NCBI RefSeq assembly: GCF_030015065.1
Contig: NZ_JAIVFN010000038.1
Span: 1-35,818, forward strand
DNA from: Xanthobacter autotrophicus
GTDB lineage: Bacteria; Pseudomonadota; Alphaproteobacteria; Rhizobiales; Xanthobacteraceae
Direction: 5' to 3'
Length of the DNA stretch: 35,818 bases
Each line of letters starts with the position of its first letter. Positions within the stretch are counted from its first letter, which is position 1. The position numbers and the translations under genes are program-made. Below are positions 1 through 8,640 of this stretch, in pieces. A model generated the notes under the pieces. That model had not been told where the DNA came from. It was given only the letters and a program-made list of their open reading frames with translations, and did no database searches.

Positions 1-5
1 CTGCA

Positions 6-39
6 GTCTCGTGGGCTCGGAGATCTGTATAAGAGACAG
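6..39. other. Illumina Nextera adapter remnant at contig start
   Basis: The 34 bases match the Nextera read-2 transposase adapter, including the 19-bp mosaic end that finishes in AAGAGACAG, with one mismatch (C at position 25). This is library-preparation DNA, not genome. The first base that can belong to the organism is about 40. Any reading frame that begins in this stretch is artificial. Confidence 0.95.
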
Positions 40-41
40 TC

Positions 42-1694
42 GGCGATCTCGGCGGGCTTTCGCGGCGGCAGCGGCGCAGGTCCCGGCGGAGGCGCGGGCG
101 GAGGCGGCCCGGCACCGCCCGCGGTCTGCGGATCCGCCTTCTCGGGCGTGCCGGACCTGTCCTTCTGCGGGTCGGCACCGGCCTTGCCGGCATCGGGGGT
201 GTCCGGCTTGCTGTTGTCCGGCTTGGCATTGTCCGGCTTGGCCGGATCAGATTTGGCCGGATCGGATTTGCCGCCGGCATTCTGCTGGCCGCCCCCTCCC
301 CCGCCGGAGCCGCCTTTGTCCTTCTTGTCGTTCTTCTTGTCGTTCTTCTTCTCGTCGTCCTTCTTCTTGCGGGCGTCGAGGATGGCCTGAACCAGATCGC
401 GGTTGAACTTCGCGTCGGCGTCGGCAGGGTCGGCCGCGAGCGCGGCGTCGTAGGCGGCGACGGCCTCCTCCAGCCGGTCGGCCCGGGCGAGCGCGTTGCC
501 CCGATTGTAGTCGGCGCCCGCAATGGCGGCGTAGGCGGCAGCGGCGCCCGCATGGTCGCCCGCTTTATAGAGCGCGCCGGCCCGCCAGGCCGGGTCCTCG
601 AAGCGCCGGGCGGCGGCGGCGTAGTCGCCCGCCGCGAAGGCGGCCGCGCCCTGCTGGTCGGGCCGCCACCACAGGTCGTCCCAGGTCCCGGCCAAGGCCG
701 GCGGGGGCGCGGCAAGGGCGGGCAGCACCGCGAGAAGCAGCATGGCGATCCACCCCCGGCGGAAGGCGAGCGGCGCCAGCAGCACGGCGAGGAGCAGCAC
801 GAACGGCCCCATGTCGGCCCACACATCGGCCGTGAAGCCGTCCCGATCCACGGGCGGGGCCACGGCGGACGCGCTCGTGGGCGGCAGGGTGCTCTCCAGG
901 TCGCTGTCGTCGGCGGTGAGGCGGGAGAACGTCCCGCGCCCCGCCACCGCAAGGGCGGAGAGGCCCGCCGCATCCACCGGCCCGGCCCCGTCCGCGCCGG
1001 TGGAACCCACGCCGATGACGTTGACCCTGAAGCCCGCCGCGGCTGCCGCTTTGGCCGCCGCCTGCGCCTTCGCGGGGGCGTCTCCCGCGCCATCCGCGAG
1101 GATGAGGATGCGCCCGGTGGAGGCGCCGGCGCCCTTGAGCAGTTCGACGGCCTTCTCGATGGCAAGGTCGGGGCGCGCCGGCCCGCCGCGCATCAGGCTG
1201 GTGGCGAGGTCCGGCAGCATCTGGCCCACCACGCGGGTGTCCTCGGTGAGCGGCGCGGCGGTGAAGGGAATGTCGGCGTAGATGACCAGCGCCACCTCGC
1301 CGCCCCGCATGCGCGACAGCACGTCGGCCACCTTGTAGCGGGCGGCGGCGAGCCGGGTGGGGCTGGCATCGCTCGCGCCCATGGACGGGGCGAGGCTGAG
1401 CACCACCACCACCGGATCGAGCCGCCCGCCCGCCGGCTGCGGCAGCTTCTCCCAGGCCGGCCCGGCCATGGCGACAACGGCCGCGATCCAGCCCGCCAGC
1501 AGCAGCAGGACCGGCCAGCGGCCGGCCTGCCGCCCGTCCGGCGCGGCCAGATGGGCGAGCAGGTGGGCATCCACCACCCGCGACCAGTCGTTCGAGCCCT
1601 GCTTGAGCCGGCGCCACAGCAGAGCCGCGAGCACGATGGCCGGCAGCAGCGCCAGCAGCCATTCGGGCCGCAGGAAGTGGACGCTCGCCGGCAT
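42..1694 (-). CDS. BatB-like VWA-TPR protein, 3' end missing
   Basis: This is the last gene of the MoxR/VWA operon. Its frame stays open for 551 codons and runs into the adapter, so the C-terminus is lost. Two N-terminal membrane segments lie near residues 11-27 and 60-79, followed by a von Willebrand A domain, a membrane segment near 306-335, a TPR-like region near 350-430, and a Lys/Asp/Pro/Gly-rich low-complexity tail from about 433. The metal site that reads DxSxS in ordinary VWA domains is SLAPS at residues 100-104, so the first Asp and first Ser are missing. The ATG overlaps the BatA stop by one base (TGATG), which suggests translational coupling. Bat-type proteins are periplasm-facing membrane proteins tied to aerotolerance or envelope stress in some bacteria. 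The role here is inferred from family and operon. Confidence 0.85.
201..270 (-). repeat. 15-bp period repeat encoding a Lys-Pro-Asp tail
   Basis: Five consecutive units of about 15 bp begin at 201, 216, 231, 246 and 261. The first three start GTCCGGCTTG and the last two are diverged (for example ATCGGATTTG). On the minus strand they encode five-residue steps such as NAKPD and DPAKS in the disordered tail of the BatB-like protein. The period is a multiple of three, so copy-number changes would keep the frame. Confidence 0.8.
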
Positions 1695-2731
1695 CAGGCG
1701 GAGCCCTCCGCGCGCGCCCGTTTCGCGCCGCCCGCGCCCCGGCGCAGGGACGACGGCATCACCAGCAGGGCGCAGACGAGAAAGCTCGCCAGCAGCGCCG
1801 CGCCGAGGGGCCAGAAGAACAGGGCGACGGTGGGGCGCAGATACTGGGGGTCCCCCGCCACCGGTTCCAGACGGTCGATGTCGGCATAGATGCGGGCGAG
1901 GCCCTTGTCGTCGCGGGCGCGGAAATACTGGCCGCCGGTGAGCCCCGCGATCTTCTTCAGCGCGTCCTCGTCGAGGTCGGCGGAGGGGTTCATGGGCATG
2001 CCGGGCTGGATGTCGATGGCATAGCCGTCGGCGCCGACGCCGATGGTGTGGATGCGCACATTCTCCTTGGCGGCGATGGCCGCCGCCTCGATGGGATCGA
2101 GCACGCCGGAGGTGTTGGCGCCATCGGTGAGCAGGACGAGCACGCGATCCTTGCCCGGCCGGTCGCGCAGCGTCTTCACCGCAAGGCCGATGGCATCGCC
2201 TATGGAGGTGTTGCGCCCCGTCATGCCGATGGAGGCCTCGGCGAGGAGCTGGCGCACCACGTTGCGGTCGAGGGTGAGCGGTGCCTGCACATAGGCCCGC
2301 GTGCTGAACAGGATGAGACCGATCCGGTCGCCCGTGCGACGGGAGATGAAGTCGTCCGCCACCCCCTTGACCACCTGGAGCCGGCTCGCCGGCACCCCGG
2401 AGCGGGCGAGGTCCTGCTGCGCCATGGAGGCGGAGAGATCCACCGCCAGCATCATTTCCCGCCCCTCCACCGGGAGGGCGACGGGCGTGCCCACATAGAC
2501 CGGCCGCGCGGCGGCGATCACCAGCAGGGTCCAGATGAAGGCGAGCGCGGCGAGCCTGAGCCGCCGCCAGCGCGGCCGTCCGGCGGTGACGAGGCCGGCC
2601 TGCACCAGCTCCGCGAAGAAGGGCAGGCGCAGCGCGCCGGCCCGCCGCTCCGGCGCGCGCGGCAGGACCAGCCGCACCAGAAGGGGCAGCGGCAGCAGCG
2701 CCAGCATGAGGGGCCATTGCAGCGTGATCAT
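1694..2731 (-). CDS. BatA-like VWA domain membrane protein
   Basis: This 345-residue protein starts MITLQWPL with an N-terminal membrane segment (about 8-24) and a second near 57-78. A von Willebrand A domain follows, with an intact metal site read as DLSAS, and a C-terminal membrane segment lies near 317-340. This is the standard BatA layout: an inner-membrane protein displaying a VWA domain that is expected to bind protein partners through a divalent metal. The ATG at 2731 overlaps the stop of the DUF4381 gene by four bases (ATGA), and its own stop overlaps the BatB start. These overlaps fix the start, although the frame is open further upstream. Unlike its BatB neighbour it keeps the metal-binding residues. 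The ligand is unknown. Confidence 0.93.
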   Translation of the reverse strand: MITLQWPLMLALLPLPLLVRLVLPRAPERRAGALRLPFFAELVQAGLVTAGRPRWRRLRLAALAFIWTLLVIAAARPVYVGTPVALPVEGREMMLAVDLSASMAQQDLARSGVPASRLQVVKGVADDFISRRTGDRIGLILFSTRAYVQAPLTLDRNVVRQLLAEASIGMTGRNTSIGDAIGLAVKTLRDRPGKDRVLVLLTDGANTSGVLDPIEAAAIAAKENVRIHTIGVGADGYAIDIQPGMPMNPSADLDEDALKKIAGLTGGQYFRARDDKGLARIYADIDRLEPVAGDPQYLRPTVALFFWPLGAALLASFLVCALLVMPSSLRRGAGGAKRARAEGSA

Positions 2732-3297
2732 GCGCGCGCCCGGATCCAGCGCCGCACGGCGGCGGCGAAGGCCTTCGGCGCGATGTCGGCGTCCGGGGCC
2801 TCGCCCGGCGGAAAATAGGGCGCGCGGGCGAGGAAGGCCGCCTCGGGGACGCCGAAGCCCGCCTTGCCGGCCATGAGCACGCGCCTCCATGCCGCCTCGG
2901 TCACCACGGGCGCCCCATCCCCCGACTGGGCATGGACGAGGCGGCGCAGCACGCCGGACGCCGCGGCGGCGACGAATTGGGCATCCGGGGCGCCATCCCG
3001 GGCGCCGGCCCGGGCCAGCGTGGCCTCGAACTCCTTCAGGGCCTTGTAGGCCAGCGTCTGCCGCCACCGCCATTCGCGGATGGCGAGCACCACCCCCACC
3101 AGCAGGACCAGCCCCGCCAGCGCATACCAGCCGGGCGCCGGCGGCCAGAACGGCACGTCGGGCGGCAGGTGGATGTCGCGCAGGCCGGCGAGGGCTTCCT
3201 CCAGCGGGGGGGCGTCCGGCGCGCCCGGCGCCGTGGAGCCCGGCGTCAGGAAGTCCGGCGTCGAGAAATCGGGTTTCGGGGCTGCGGGCGTCGTCAT
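2728..3297 (-). CDS. DUF4381 membrane protein
   Basis: A 189-residue protein with a Pro/Ala-rich N-terminus, one clear membrane segment at about residues 57-75 (WYALAGLVLLVGVVLAI) and a soluble C-terminal half rich in Ala, Arg and aromatic residues. Size, single membrane anchor and position between DUF58 and the BatA-like gene are those of DUF4381 proteins, which occur in MoxR/Bat operons. No enzymatic motif is visible. It overlaps both neighbours by four bases (ATGA at each junction), which points to one translation-coupled unit. The likely role is a structural component of the Bat membrane complex, inferred only from context. Confidence 0.85.
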   Translation of the reverse strand: MTTPAAPKPDFSTPDFLTPGSTAPGAPDAPPLEEALAGLRDIHLPPDVPFWPPAPGWYALAGLVLLVGVVLAIREWRWRQTLAYKALKEFEATLARAGARDGAPDAQFVAAAASGVLRRLVHAQSGDGAPVVTEAAWRRVLMAGKAGFGVPEAAFLARAPYFPPGEAPDADIAPKAFAAAVRRWIRARA

Positions 3298-4241
3298 GCA
3301 GAGGCGCGCCGCCCTGCCGACTGGAGCGGCCGCAGCCGCTCGGGATGCAGCACATCGGCCGGATCGGTGCCGGTCTCCAGATCGAGAAAGGTCATGCCCC
3401 GCTCGTGGCAGATCCGCTCGACGGCGTCATGCCGGGCGGCGAAGCGCCGGGCATAAGCGGCCCGCAGCGCCTCCCGCTCCGCATCGAGGCGCGCCACCGC
3501 CGCCCCGTCGGTGACCGGATAGAGGCCGGAGCCCGGCATCTGCGCCTCCAGCCGGTCGAACACGAACAGGCAGGTAACATGGTTCTCCACCGCCAGCCGC
3601 TCCACCTCGCGCGCCGCATGGGCATCGAGATCGGCGAAGTCGGTGACGAGGAAGACGAGGGTGCCGGGCCGCGCCAGCGCGCGCGTCCGTGCGATCGCTT
3701 CCGCCAGCGCAGGGCCGTCCTCCGGCGCCCCCGCCGGCTCCGCGGTGGCATCCGCGACGGCCCGCACGAAATTCAGGATCCGCCGGCGGCTGCGCTCGGG
3801 CCGGAAGGTGCCGACGCCCGACGGCGCCAGCACGACGCCGCCCACCCGGTCGCCGCCGGCGATGCCCACCCAGGCGAGGATGGCGGCCGCCTTCGCCGCC
3901 AGCACCGACTTGAAGCTGCCGCGCGTGCCGAAGCGCATGGGCGCGCGCGCATCGGCGAGGATCAGGACCGGGCGCTCGCGCTCCTCCTGGAACAGCTTGG
4001 TGTGGGTGCGCCCGGTGCGGGCGGTGACGCGCCAGTCGATGGTGCGCACGTCGTCGCCGGGATGGTAGGCACGCACCTCGTCGAATTCCATGCCGCGGCC
4101 GCGGAAGGACGAGCGGTGGCCACCAAACTGGTGGGTCCGCACCTTGCCGCCGGGCGCAAAGCCGCCGCCCCCGCGCGGGCGCGCCGCCACGAGTTCCGGC
4201 AGGCGGGCGACGACGCCCTTCAGCGGATCCTGTTCCGACAT
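3294..4241 (-). CDS. DUF58 domain protein of the MoxR operon
   Basis: A 315-residue protein with the DUF58 hallmark near residues 45-75: GRGMEFDEVRAYHPGDDVR followed by IDWRVTARTG. The C-terminal half has a VWA-like fold signature (LVFLVTDFADLD). No membrane segment is seen, so it is probably cytosolic, as usual for short DUF58 proteins. It starts 14 bases after the moxR stop, with a GAGGTCGGGA ribosome-binding region upstream of the ATG, and overlaps the DUF4381 gene by four bases. MoxR ATPases and DUF58 proteins almost always travel together, and the pair is thought to remodel or insert metal into VWA clients. No client is known here beyond the two downstream VWA genes. Confidence 0.93.
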   Translation of the reverse strand: MSEQDPLKGVVARLPELVAARPRGGGGFAPGGKVRTHQFGGHRSSFRGRGMEFDEVRAYHPGDDVRTIDWRVTARTGRTHTKLFQEERERPVLILADARAPMRFGTRGSFKSVLAAKAAAILAWVGIAGGDRVGGVVLAPSGVGTFRPERSRRRILNFVRAVADATAEPAGAPEDGPALAEAIARTRALARPGTLVFLVTDFADLDAHAAREVERLAVENHVTCLFVFDRLEAQMPGSGLYPVTDGAAVARLDAEREALRAAYARRFAARHDAVERICHERGMTFLDLETGTDPADVLHPERLRPLQSAGRRASA

Positions 4242-4255
4242 GGCTGTTCCCGACC

Positions 4256-5302
4256 TCAGCCCACCGGCACCCGGGCAATGAGGAGGTCGATGAAATCGTC
4301 GCTCGTCACCCCGTCCGCCTCGGCCTCGAAGGTCATGAGCACACGGTGGCGCAGCACCGGTTTCAGCACGGCCTGCACGTCCTCAGGCACCACATAGTTG
4401 CGCTTGCGGCGCCAGGCATGGGCGCGGGCGCAGCGGTCGAGGGAAATGGTGCCGCGCGGGCTGGCGCCGAAGCTGACCAGCCCTTCGAGGTCGGCGCCGT
4501 AGAGCTCGGGACGGCGGGTGGCCTGCACCATCTGGAGCAGGTATTCCTCCACCGGCTCCGCCATATGCACGGCGGCCACCTCGCGCCGGGCGGCGAACAC
4601 CACCTCCTGCGGCAAAGGCGGGCCGAAATCCGGCGCCACCCCCCGCGCCTCCCCGCGCACCAGGCGCAGGATCTCGCGCTCGGCGTCGATGTCGGGGAAA
4701 TCAATGCGCACATGCAGCAGGAAACGGTCGAGCTGGGCCTCGGGCAGGGGATAGGTGCCTTCCTGCTCGATGGGGTTCTGCGTCGCCATCACCATGAAGA
4801 GGTCGGGCAGGCGGTAGGTCACGCCGCCCACGGTCACCTGCCGCTCCGCCATGGCCTCCAGCAGGGCCGACTGGACCTTGGCCGGGGCGCGGTTGATCTC
4901 GTCAGCGAGGATGAAATTGTGGAATACCGGCCCCTTCTGGAACCGGAAGCTGCCATCCTCGGGCCGGTAGATGTCGGTGCCGGTGAGGTCGGAGGGCAGG
5001 AGATCCGGGGTGAACTGGATGCGCTGGTCGCTCAGGTCGATGGCCCGGGCCAAAGCCTTGATGGCCTTGGTCTTGGCGAGGCCCGGCGCGCCTTCCACCA
5101 GGAGATGACCGTCCGCCAGCACCGCGATGAGCAGCAGTTCCACGAAGTCCGGCTGGCCGAGGATGCAGGCATTCATGTAGGCGGCGAGATCGTCGAAAGC
5201 CCGCTCAAGCCCGGCGCGCTCCTGTCCGGCGCGCTCCGCCACGGGGGGCCGCGTCCGGGCCAAGGCGCCCTCCAGGAAACTGGCGTCACGGGTGGTCGTC
5301 AT
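4256..5302 (-). CDS. MoxR family AAA+ ATPase
   Basis: A 348-residue AAA+ ATPase heading the operon. Walker A is degenerate, as usual in MoxR (EGAPGLAKT), Walker B is ILADEIN, and sensor and arginine-finger regions follow (MATQNPIEQEGTYPLPEAQ and LDRFLL). The C-terminal lid carries GASPRG. The frame is open well upstream, but homology begins only after MTTTRD, so the ATG at 5302 is chosen; its ribosome-binding site (GGAACC) is weak. MoxR proteins act as chaperone-like ATPases for VWA proteins, and the DUF58, DUF4381 and two VWA genes directly downstream are the likely partners. It faces the DUF938 gene across 283 bases that should hold both promoters; an AT-richer patch lies near 5340-5385. 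Confidence 0.95.
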   Translation of the reverse strand: MTTTRDASFLEGALARTRPPVAERAGQERAGLERAFDDLAAYMNACILGQPDFVELLLIAVLADGHLLVEGAPGLAKTKAIKALARAIDLSDQRIQFTPDLLPSDLTGTDIYRPEDGSFRFQKGPVFHNFILADEINRAPAKVQSALLEAMAERQVTVGGVTYRLPDLFMVMATQNPIEQEGTYPLPEAQLDRFLLHVRIDFPDIDAEREILRLVRGEARGVAPDFGPPLPQEVVFAARREVAAVHMAEPVEEYLLQMVQATRRPELYGADLEGLVSFGASPRGTISLDRCARAHAWRRKRNYVVPEDVQAVLKPVLRHRVLMTFEAEADGVTSDDFIDLLIARVPVG

Positions 5303-5585
5303 GAAAAATGGGTTCCGGTCTCGCGCTGGCTTTGCTTCCTTATATCGCCGCGACGGCGGATCGCACATTATCTCGCGTTCATTTTTCAGCCCTGCGGCGC
5401 GCCGGGGACGACATGCGGCACGTTTGCCGACCATTGTGGCGGAACCGGGCGGCGCAGACGGTTGAGCGCCGGGGCGACCCCCGCCAAGATGCGCGCACCA
5501 GCCCACGGGGCCGCGATCCTGCCCGCCGGCCCTTCCGGCCGCCGGGCCAGCGTCCCCCGCCCCGACACAGCGGAGAGTTGATCCC

Positions 5586-6233
5586 TTGTCCAGTCCATCC
5601 CTTGACGCGCGCCGCTCCGCCCCGGCGGTCGCGCGCAACCGCGAGCCCATCGCCGCCATGCTGGCGCCGCTCCTGCCGGCCTCCGGGCTGGTGCTGGAGA
5701 TCGCCAGCGGCACCGGCGAGCATGCGGTGCATCTCGCCCGCAGGATGCCGCACCTCACCTGGCAGCCCTCCGACCCCTCGCCCGACGCGCGCGCCTCCAT
5801 CGCCGCATGGACCGCCGCGGAGGGGCTCGGCAACGTGCGCCCGCCCCTCGCCCTGGACGCCGCCGCCGCGGACTGGCCGGTGGGGAAGGTGGACGCCGTG
5901 ATGTGCGTCAACATGATCCACATCAGCCCGTGGGAGGCGACCGAAGGCCTCATGCGCGGCGCCGGTGCCCGCCTGCCGCCGGACGGCGTGTTGTTCGTCT
6001 ACGGCGCCTTCCGGCAGGACGGCGTGCCCACCGCCCCCTCCAACGAGGCGTTCGACGCCGACCTGAAGCGGCAGGACCCGCGCTTCGGCCTGCGCAACCT
6101 CGCCGACGTGGCGGCCTGCGCGGCACGCAACGGCCTCGTCCTTGCCCGCGTGGCCGAGATGCCGGCCAACAATCTTTCGCTCGTCTTCCGCAAGGTGATG
6201 GTGGTTTCGCCCGGCGCGGGCCCTGTGCCATAG
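5586..6233 (+). CDS. DUF938 class I SAM methyltransferase-like protein
   Basis: A 215-residue protein with a Rossmann SAM-binding motif near residues 37-45 (LEIASGTGEHA) and the DUF938 signatures SPWEAT and FRQDGVPTAPSNEAFD; it ends with NNLSLVFRK. The family is named as methyltransferase-like but has no established substrate. The only start consistent with the homology is a TTG at 5586, preceded by GGAGAG at 5572-5577 with eight bases of spacing. It stands alone on the plus strand between the divergent moxR operon and the MotA-like gene, with about 107 bases before the latter. Confidence 0.9.
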   Translation: MSSPSLDARRSAPAVARNREPIAAMLAPLLPASGLVLEIASGTGEHAVHLARRMPHLTWQPSDPSPDARASIAAWTAAEGLGNVRPPLALDAAAADWPVGKVDAVMCVNMIHISPWEATEGLMRGAGARLPPDGVLFVYGAFRQDGVPTAPSNEAFDADLKRQDPRFGLRNLADVAACAARNGLVLARVAEMPANNLSLVFRKVMVVSPGAGPVP

Positions 6234-6340
6234 TCGGGCACCGGCCATGAGCGGAATCGGGTGAGCGGGACTCACCGCAATCTGCTATCAGGGCCGGGCC
6301 GGATCTTCCGCTCGATGCCCCTTCCGCTCGAGGACCTTTC

Positions 6341-7423
6341 ATGGCGCGCGTCGTCGATCCTTTCATCAAGGTATCGTCCCCCCAGATCTTCCTGGTGCGG
6401 ATGATCGTGTTCCTGGCCCTGTGCGCGGCGCTGGCCGCCGTGCTCCACCGCCAGATCGTCAGCGCCTTCCTCAACAATCCGGGCCTCAACGGCGTCATCT
6501 TCGGGGTGCTGGCCGTGGGCATCATCCTGGCCATCCGGCAGGTGGCGCGGCTGTTTCCGGAGGTGGACTGGGTGAATTCCTTCCGCCTGTCCGATCCGGG
6601 GCTGGCGGTGGCGCGCCCGCCCACTTTGCTCGCGCCCATGGCGGCGCTGCTGGGCGACCGGGTGGGGCGCATGTCCATTTCCCAGGTCACCATGCGCTCC
6701 ATCCTCGATTCCATCGGCACCCGCCTCGACGAGAGCCGGGACATGGGGCGCTACCTCACCGGGCTTCTGGTGTTCCTCGGCCTGCTCGGCACCTTCTGGG
6801 GCCTTCTGGAGACCGTCTCCTCCATCGGCACGGTCATCGGCTCGCTGCAGGTGGGGCCGGATACCGGCTCCATCTTCGAGGACATGAAGAGCGGCCTTGC
6901 CGCCCCCCTCGGCGGCATGGGCACGGCGTTCTCGTCCTCCCTGTTCGGGCTTGCGGGCTCGCTGGTGCTCGGCTTCCTCGACCTCCAGGCAGGGCAGGCG
7001 CAGAACCGCTTCTATACCGACCTCGAGGACTGGCTCTCCACCACCGTGCGCGACCTCGACGACGCCCCGCGCGACCGCGCCTTCGGCTCCGAGGCGGCGC
7101 TGGCCCGCGTTTCGGCCACCGCCCCGCCGCCGGTCCCCTCCAGCCCGCCCCTCGCTTTGCCGCCGCCGCAGCCGGCCTTCGACACCGCGCCCCTGGTCTC
7201 GGCCATGGGCCGGCTGGAGAAGGCCATGGCGGAAGCCGGGTCCCAGCGGGTGACCACCGCCATGTCCCAGCTGGCCGAGAGCCTCCAGGGCCTCGTCACC
7301 CACATGCGCTCGGAACAGGCGCTGCTGAAGCAGATGGTCGAGGCCCAGGGCGCCCAGAACGAGGAGCTGAGGCGCCTGGTCCGGCGCTTCAATGACGAGA
7401 CCGTCGGCAGCGGCAGAAGCTGA
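6341..7423 (+). CDS. MotA/TolQ/ExbB-family proton channel protein
   Basis: A 360-residue inner-membrane protein with four membrane segments at about 17-38, 49-67, 140-165 and 195-218. The third and fourth carry the family signature: GRYLTGLLVFLGLLGTFWGL, then PLGGMGTAFSSSLFGLAGS. After a Pro-rich linker (about 265-290) comes a helical cytoplasmic tail ending in charged heptads. It is followed 32 bases later by a MotB/OmpA-like gene, so the two probably form a proton-driven stator-like complex spanning the envelope. No flagellar, Tol or TonB genes are nearby, and no partner of the kind found in Zorya defence systems. The work done by this motor is unknown. The start has GAGGA upstream. Confidence 0.9.
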   Translation: MARVVDPFIKVSSPQIFLVRMIVFLALCAALAAVLHRQIVSAFLNNPGLNGVIFGVLAVGIILAIRQVARLFPEVDWVNSFRLSDPGLAVARPPTLLAPMAALLGDRVGRMSISQVTMRSILDSIGTRLDESRDMGRYLTGLLVFLGLLGTFWGLLETVSSIGTVIGSLQVGPDTGSIFEDMKSGLAAPLGGMGTAFSSSLFGLAGSLVLGFLDLQAGQAQNRFYTDLEDWLSTTVRDLDDAPRDRAFGSEAALARVSATAPPPVPSSPPLALPPPQPAFDTAPLVSAMGRLEKAMAEAGSQRVTTAMSQLAESLQGLVTHMRSEQALLKQMVEAQGAQNEELRRLVRRFNDETVGSGRS

Positions 7424-7455
7424 GCGGGAACGGGACCACGAGCGGGAGCTGAGCC

Positions 7456-8478
7456 ATGGCCTTGAGCAGACGCGGCCGCGACCGCCACATCGACTACTGG
7501 CCCGGCTTCGTGGACGCCCTGTCCACCCTGCTGCTGGTGTTCATCTTCCTGTTGTCCGTCTTCATGCTCACCCAGTTCTTCCTGACCCAGGAAATGTCGG
7601 GCAAGGACAACGTGATGCAGCGCCTGCAGGCGCAGATCCGCCAGCTCACCGAGCTGCTCTCGCTGGAGCGCGCCACCGGCCAGACCGCGGACAGCGAGCT
7701 CGCCACCCTGCGCGCCTCGCTGGAAGCCACCGAAAGCGAGCGGGACCGCCTCAAGGGCCAGCTTTCCGCGGCCCCGGCCCCCGCCTCCGATACCGGCCGC
7801 GCCCAGGCCCTCGCCCGCGAGGTGGACCTCCAGAAGGACGTGGCCGCCCGCGCCATCGCCCAGATCGAGCTGCTCAACCAGCAGATCTCCGCCCTGCGCC
7901 GGCAGATGGCCGCGCTGGAAGAAGCCCTCAACGTGGCCGAGAAGCGGGATGCGGAGAGCCAGACCAAGATCACCGACCTCGGCCGCCGGCTCAACGTGGC
8001 GCTCGCCCAAAGGGTGCAGGAGCTGACGCGCTTCCGCTCGGAATTCTTCGGCCGGCTGCGCGAGATCCTCGGCAACCGGCCGGACGTGCGCGTGGTGGGC
8101 GACCGCTTCGTGTTCCAGTCGGAAGTCTTCTTCGACCGCGGCTCCGCCACCCTGCGCCCGGAGGCGCTGGCGGAGCTCGACAAGCTGACTGGCGCCATCC
8201 TCGAGCTGGAGAAGAGCATCCCGCCCGACATCTCCTGGGCGCTGCGCATCGACGGGCACACCGACAACCGGCCCATCACCACGCCCCAGTTCCCCTCCAA
8301 CTGGGAATTGTCGGCGGCGCGGGCCATCGCGGTTGTCCAATACCTCATATCCTGGGGCGTGAGCCCGCAGCACCTGATCGCCGCCGGCTTCGGCGAATAC
8401 CAGCCCATCGACACCGCCGCCACCGAGGACGCCCGCGCCCGCAACCGCCGCATCGAGCTGAAGCTGACGGAGCGGTGA
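7456..8478 (+). CDS. MotB/OmpA-like peptidoglycan-binding partner of the channel
   Basis: A 340-residue protein with one N-terminal membrane segment (about 17-42) containing Asp20 in FVDALSTLLLVF, which matches the proton-carrying Asp of MotB-type proteins. A long coiled coil (about 45-185, rich in Leu, Glu, Arg and Gln) leads to an OmpA-like peptidoglycan-binding domain (about 210-338) with IDGHTDNRPI and a terminal ARNRRIELKL. The layout is that of a stator subunit: anchor, periplasmic stalk, wall grip. GGGAG precedes the ATG. The protein pairs with the MotA/TolQ-like gene upstream. The coiled coil is longer than the linker of flagellar MotB, so a non-flagellar use is more likely. Confidence 0.92.
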   Translation: MALSRRGRDRHIDYWPGFVDALSTLLLVFIFLLSVFMLTQFFLTQEMSGKDNVMQRLQAQIRQLTELLSLERATGQTADSELATLRASLEATESERDRLKGQLSAAPAPASDTGRAQALAREVDLQKDVAARAIAQIELLNQQISALRRQMAALEEALNVAEKRDAESQTKITDLGRRLNVALAQRVQELTRFRSEFFGRLREILGNRPDVRVVGDRFVFQSEVFFDRGSATLRPEALAELDKLTGAILELEKSIPPDISWALRIDGHTDNRPITTPQFPSNWELSAARAIAVVQYLISWGVSPQHLIAAGFGEYQPIDTAATEDARARNRRIELKLTER

Positions 8479-8640
8479 GAGCGTTCGTCCTCCCGGCGGG
8501 TGCGGTCCTGCCGATGCGCCACAAGGTGTTAAGCGCCCGGCAACCGGTCTGCGGCACCGTGGATGCCCCGGACACGACGGTGCGGAGACGGATCGGCAAG
8601 CGGCCGTCCGGCCGCCATGAGACCAATGCGCAACACCCCG

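Noticed and set aside
11-406. Plus-strand open frame starting in the first bases
   Set aside because: It begins inside adapter sequence and is antisense to the BatB tail.
6341-8478. MotA/MotB-like pair read as a Zorya (ZorAB) defence system
   Set aside because: No ZorC, ZorD or ZorE helicase/nuclease gene is adjacent; neighbours are housekeeping genes and the pair looks chromosomal.
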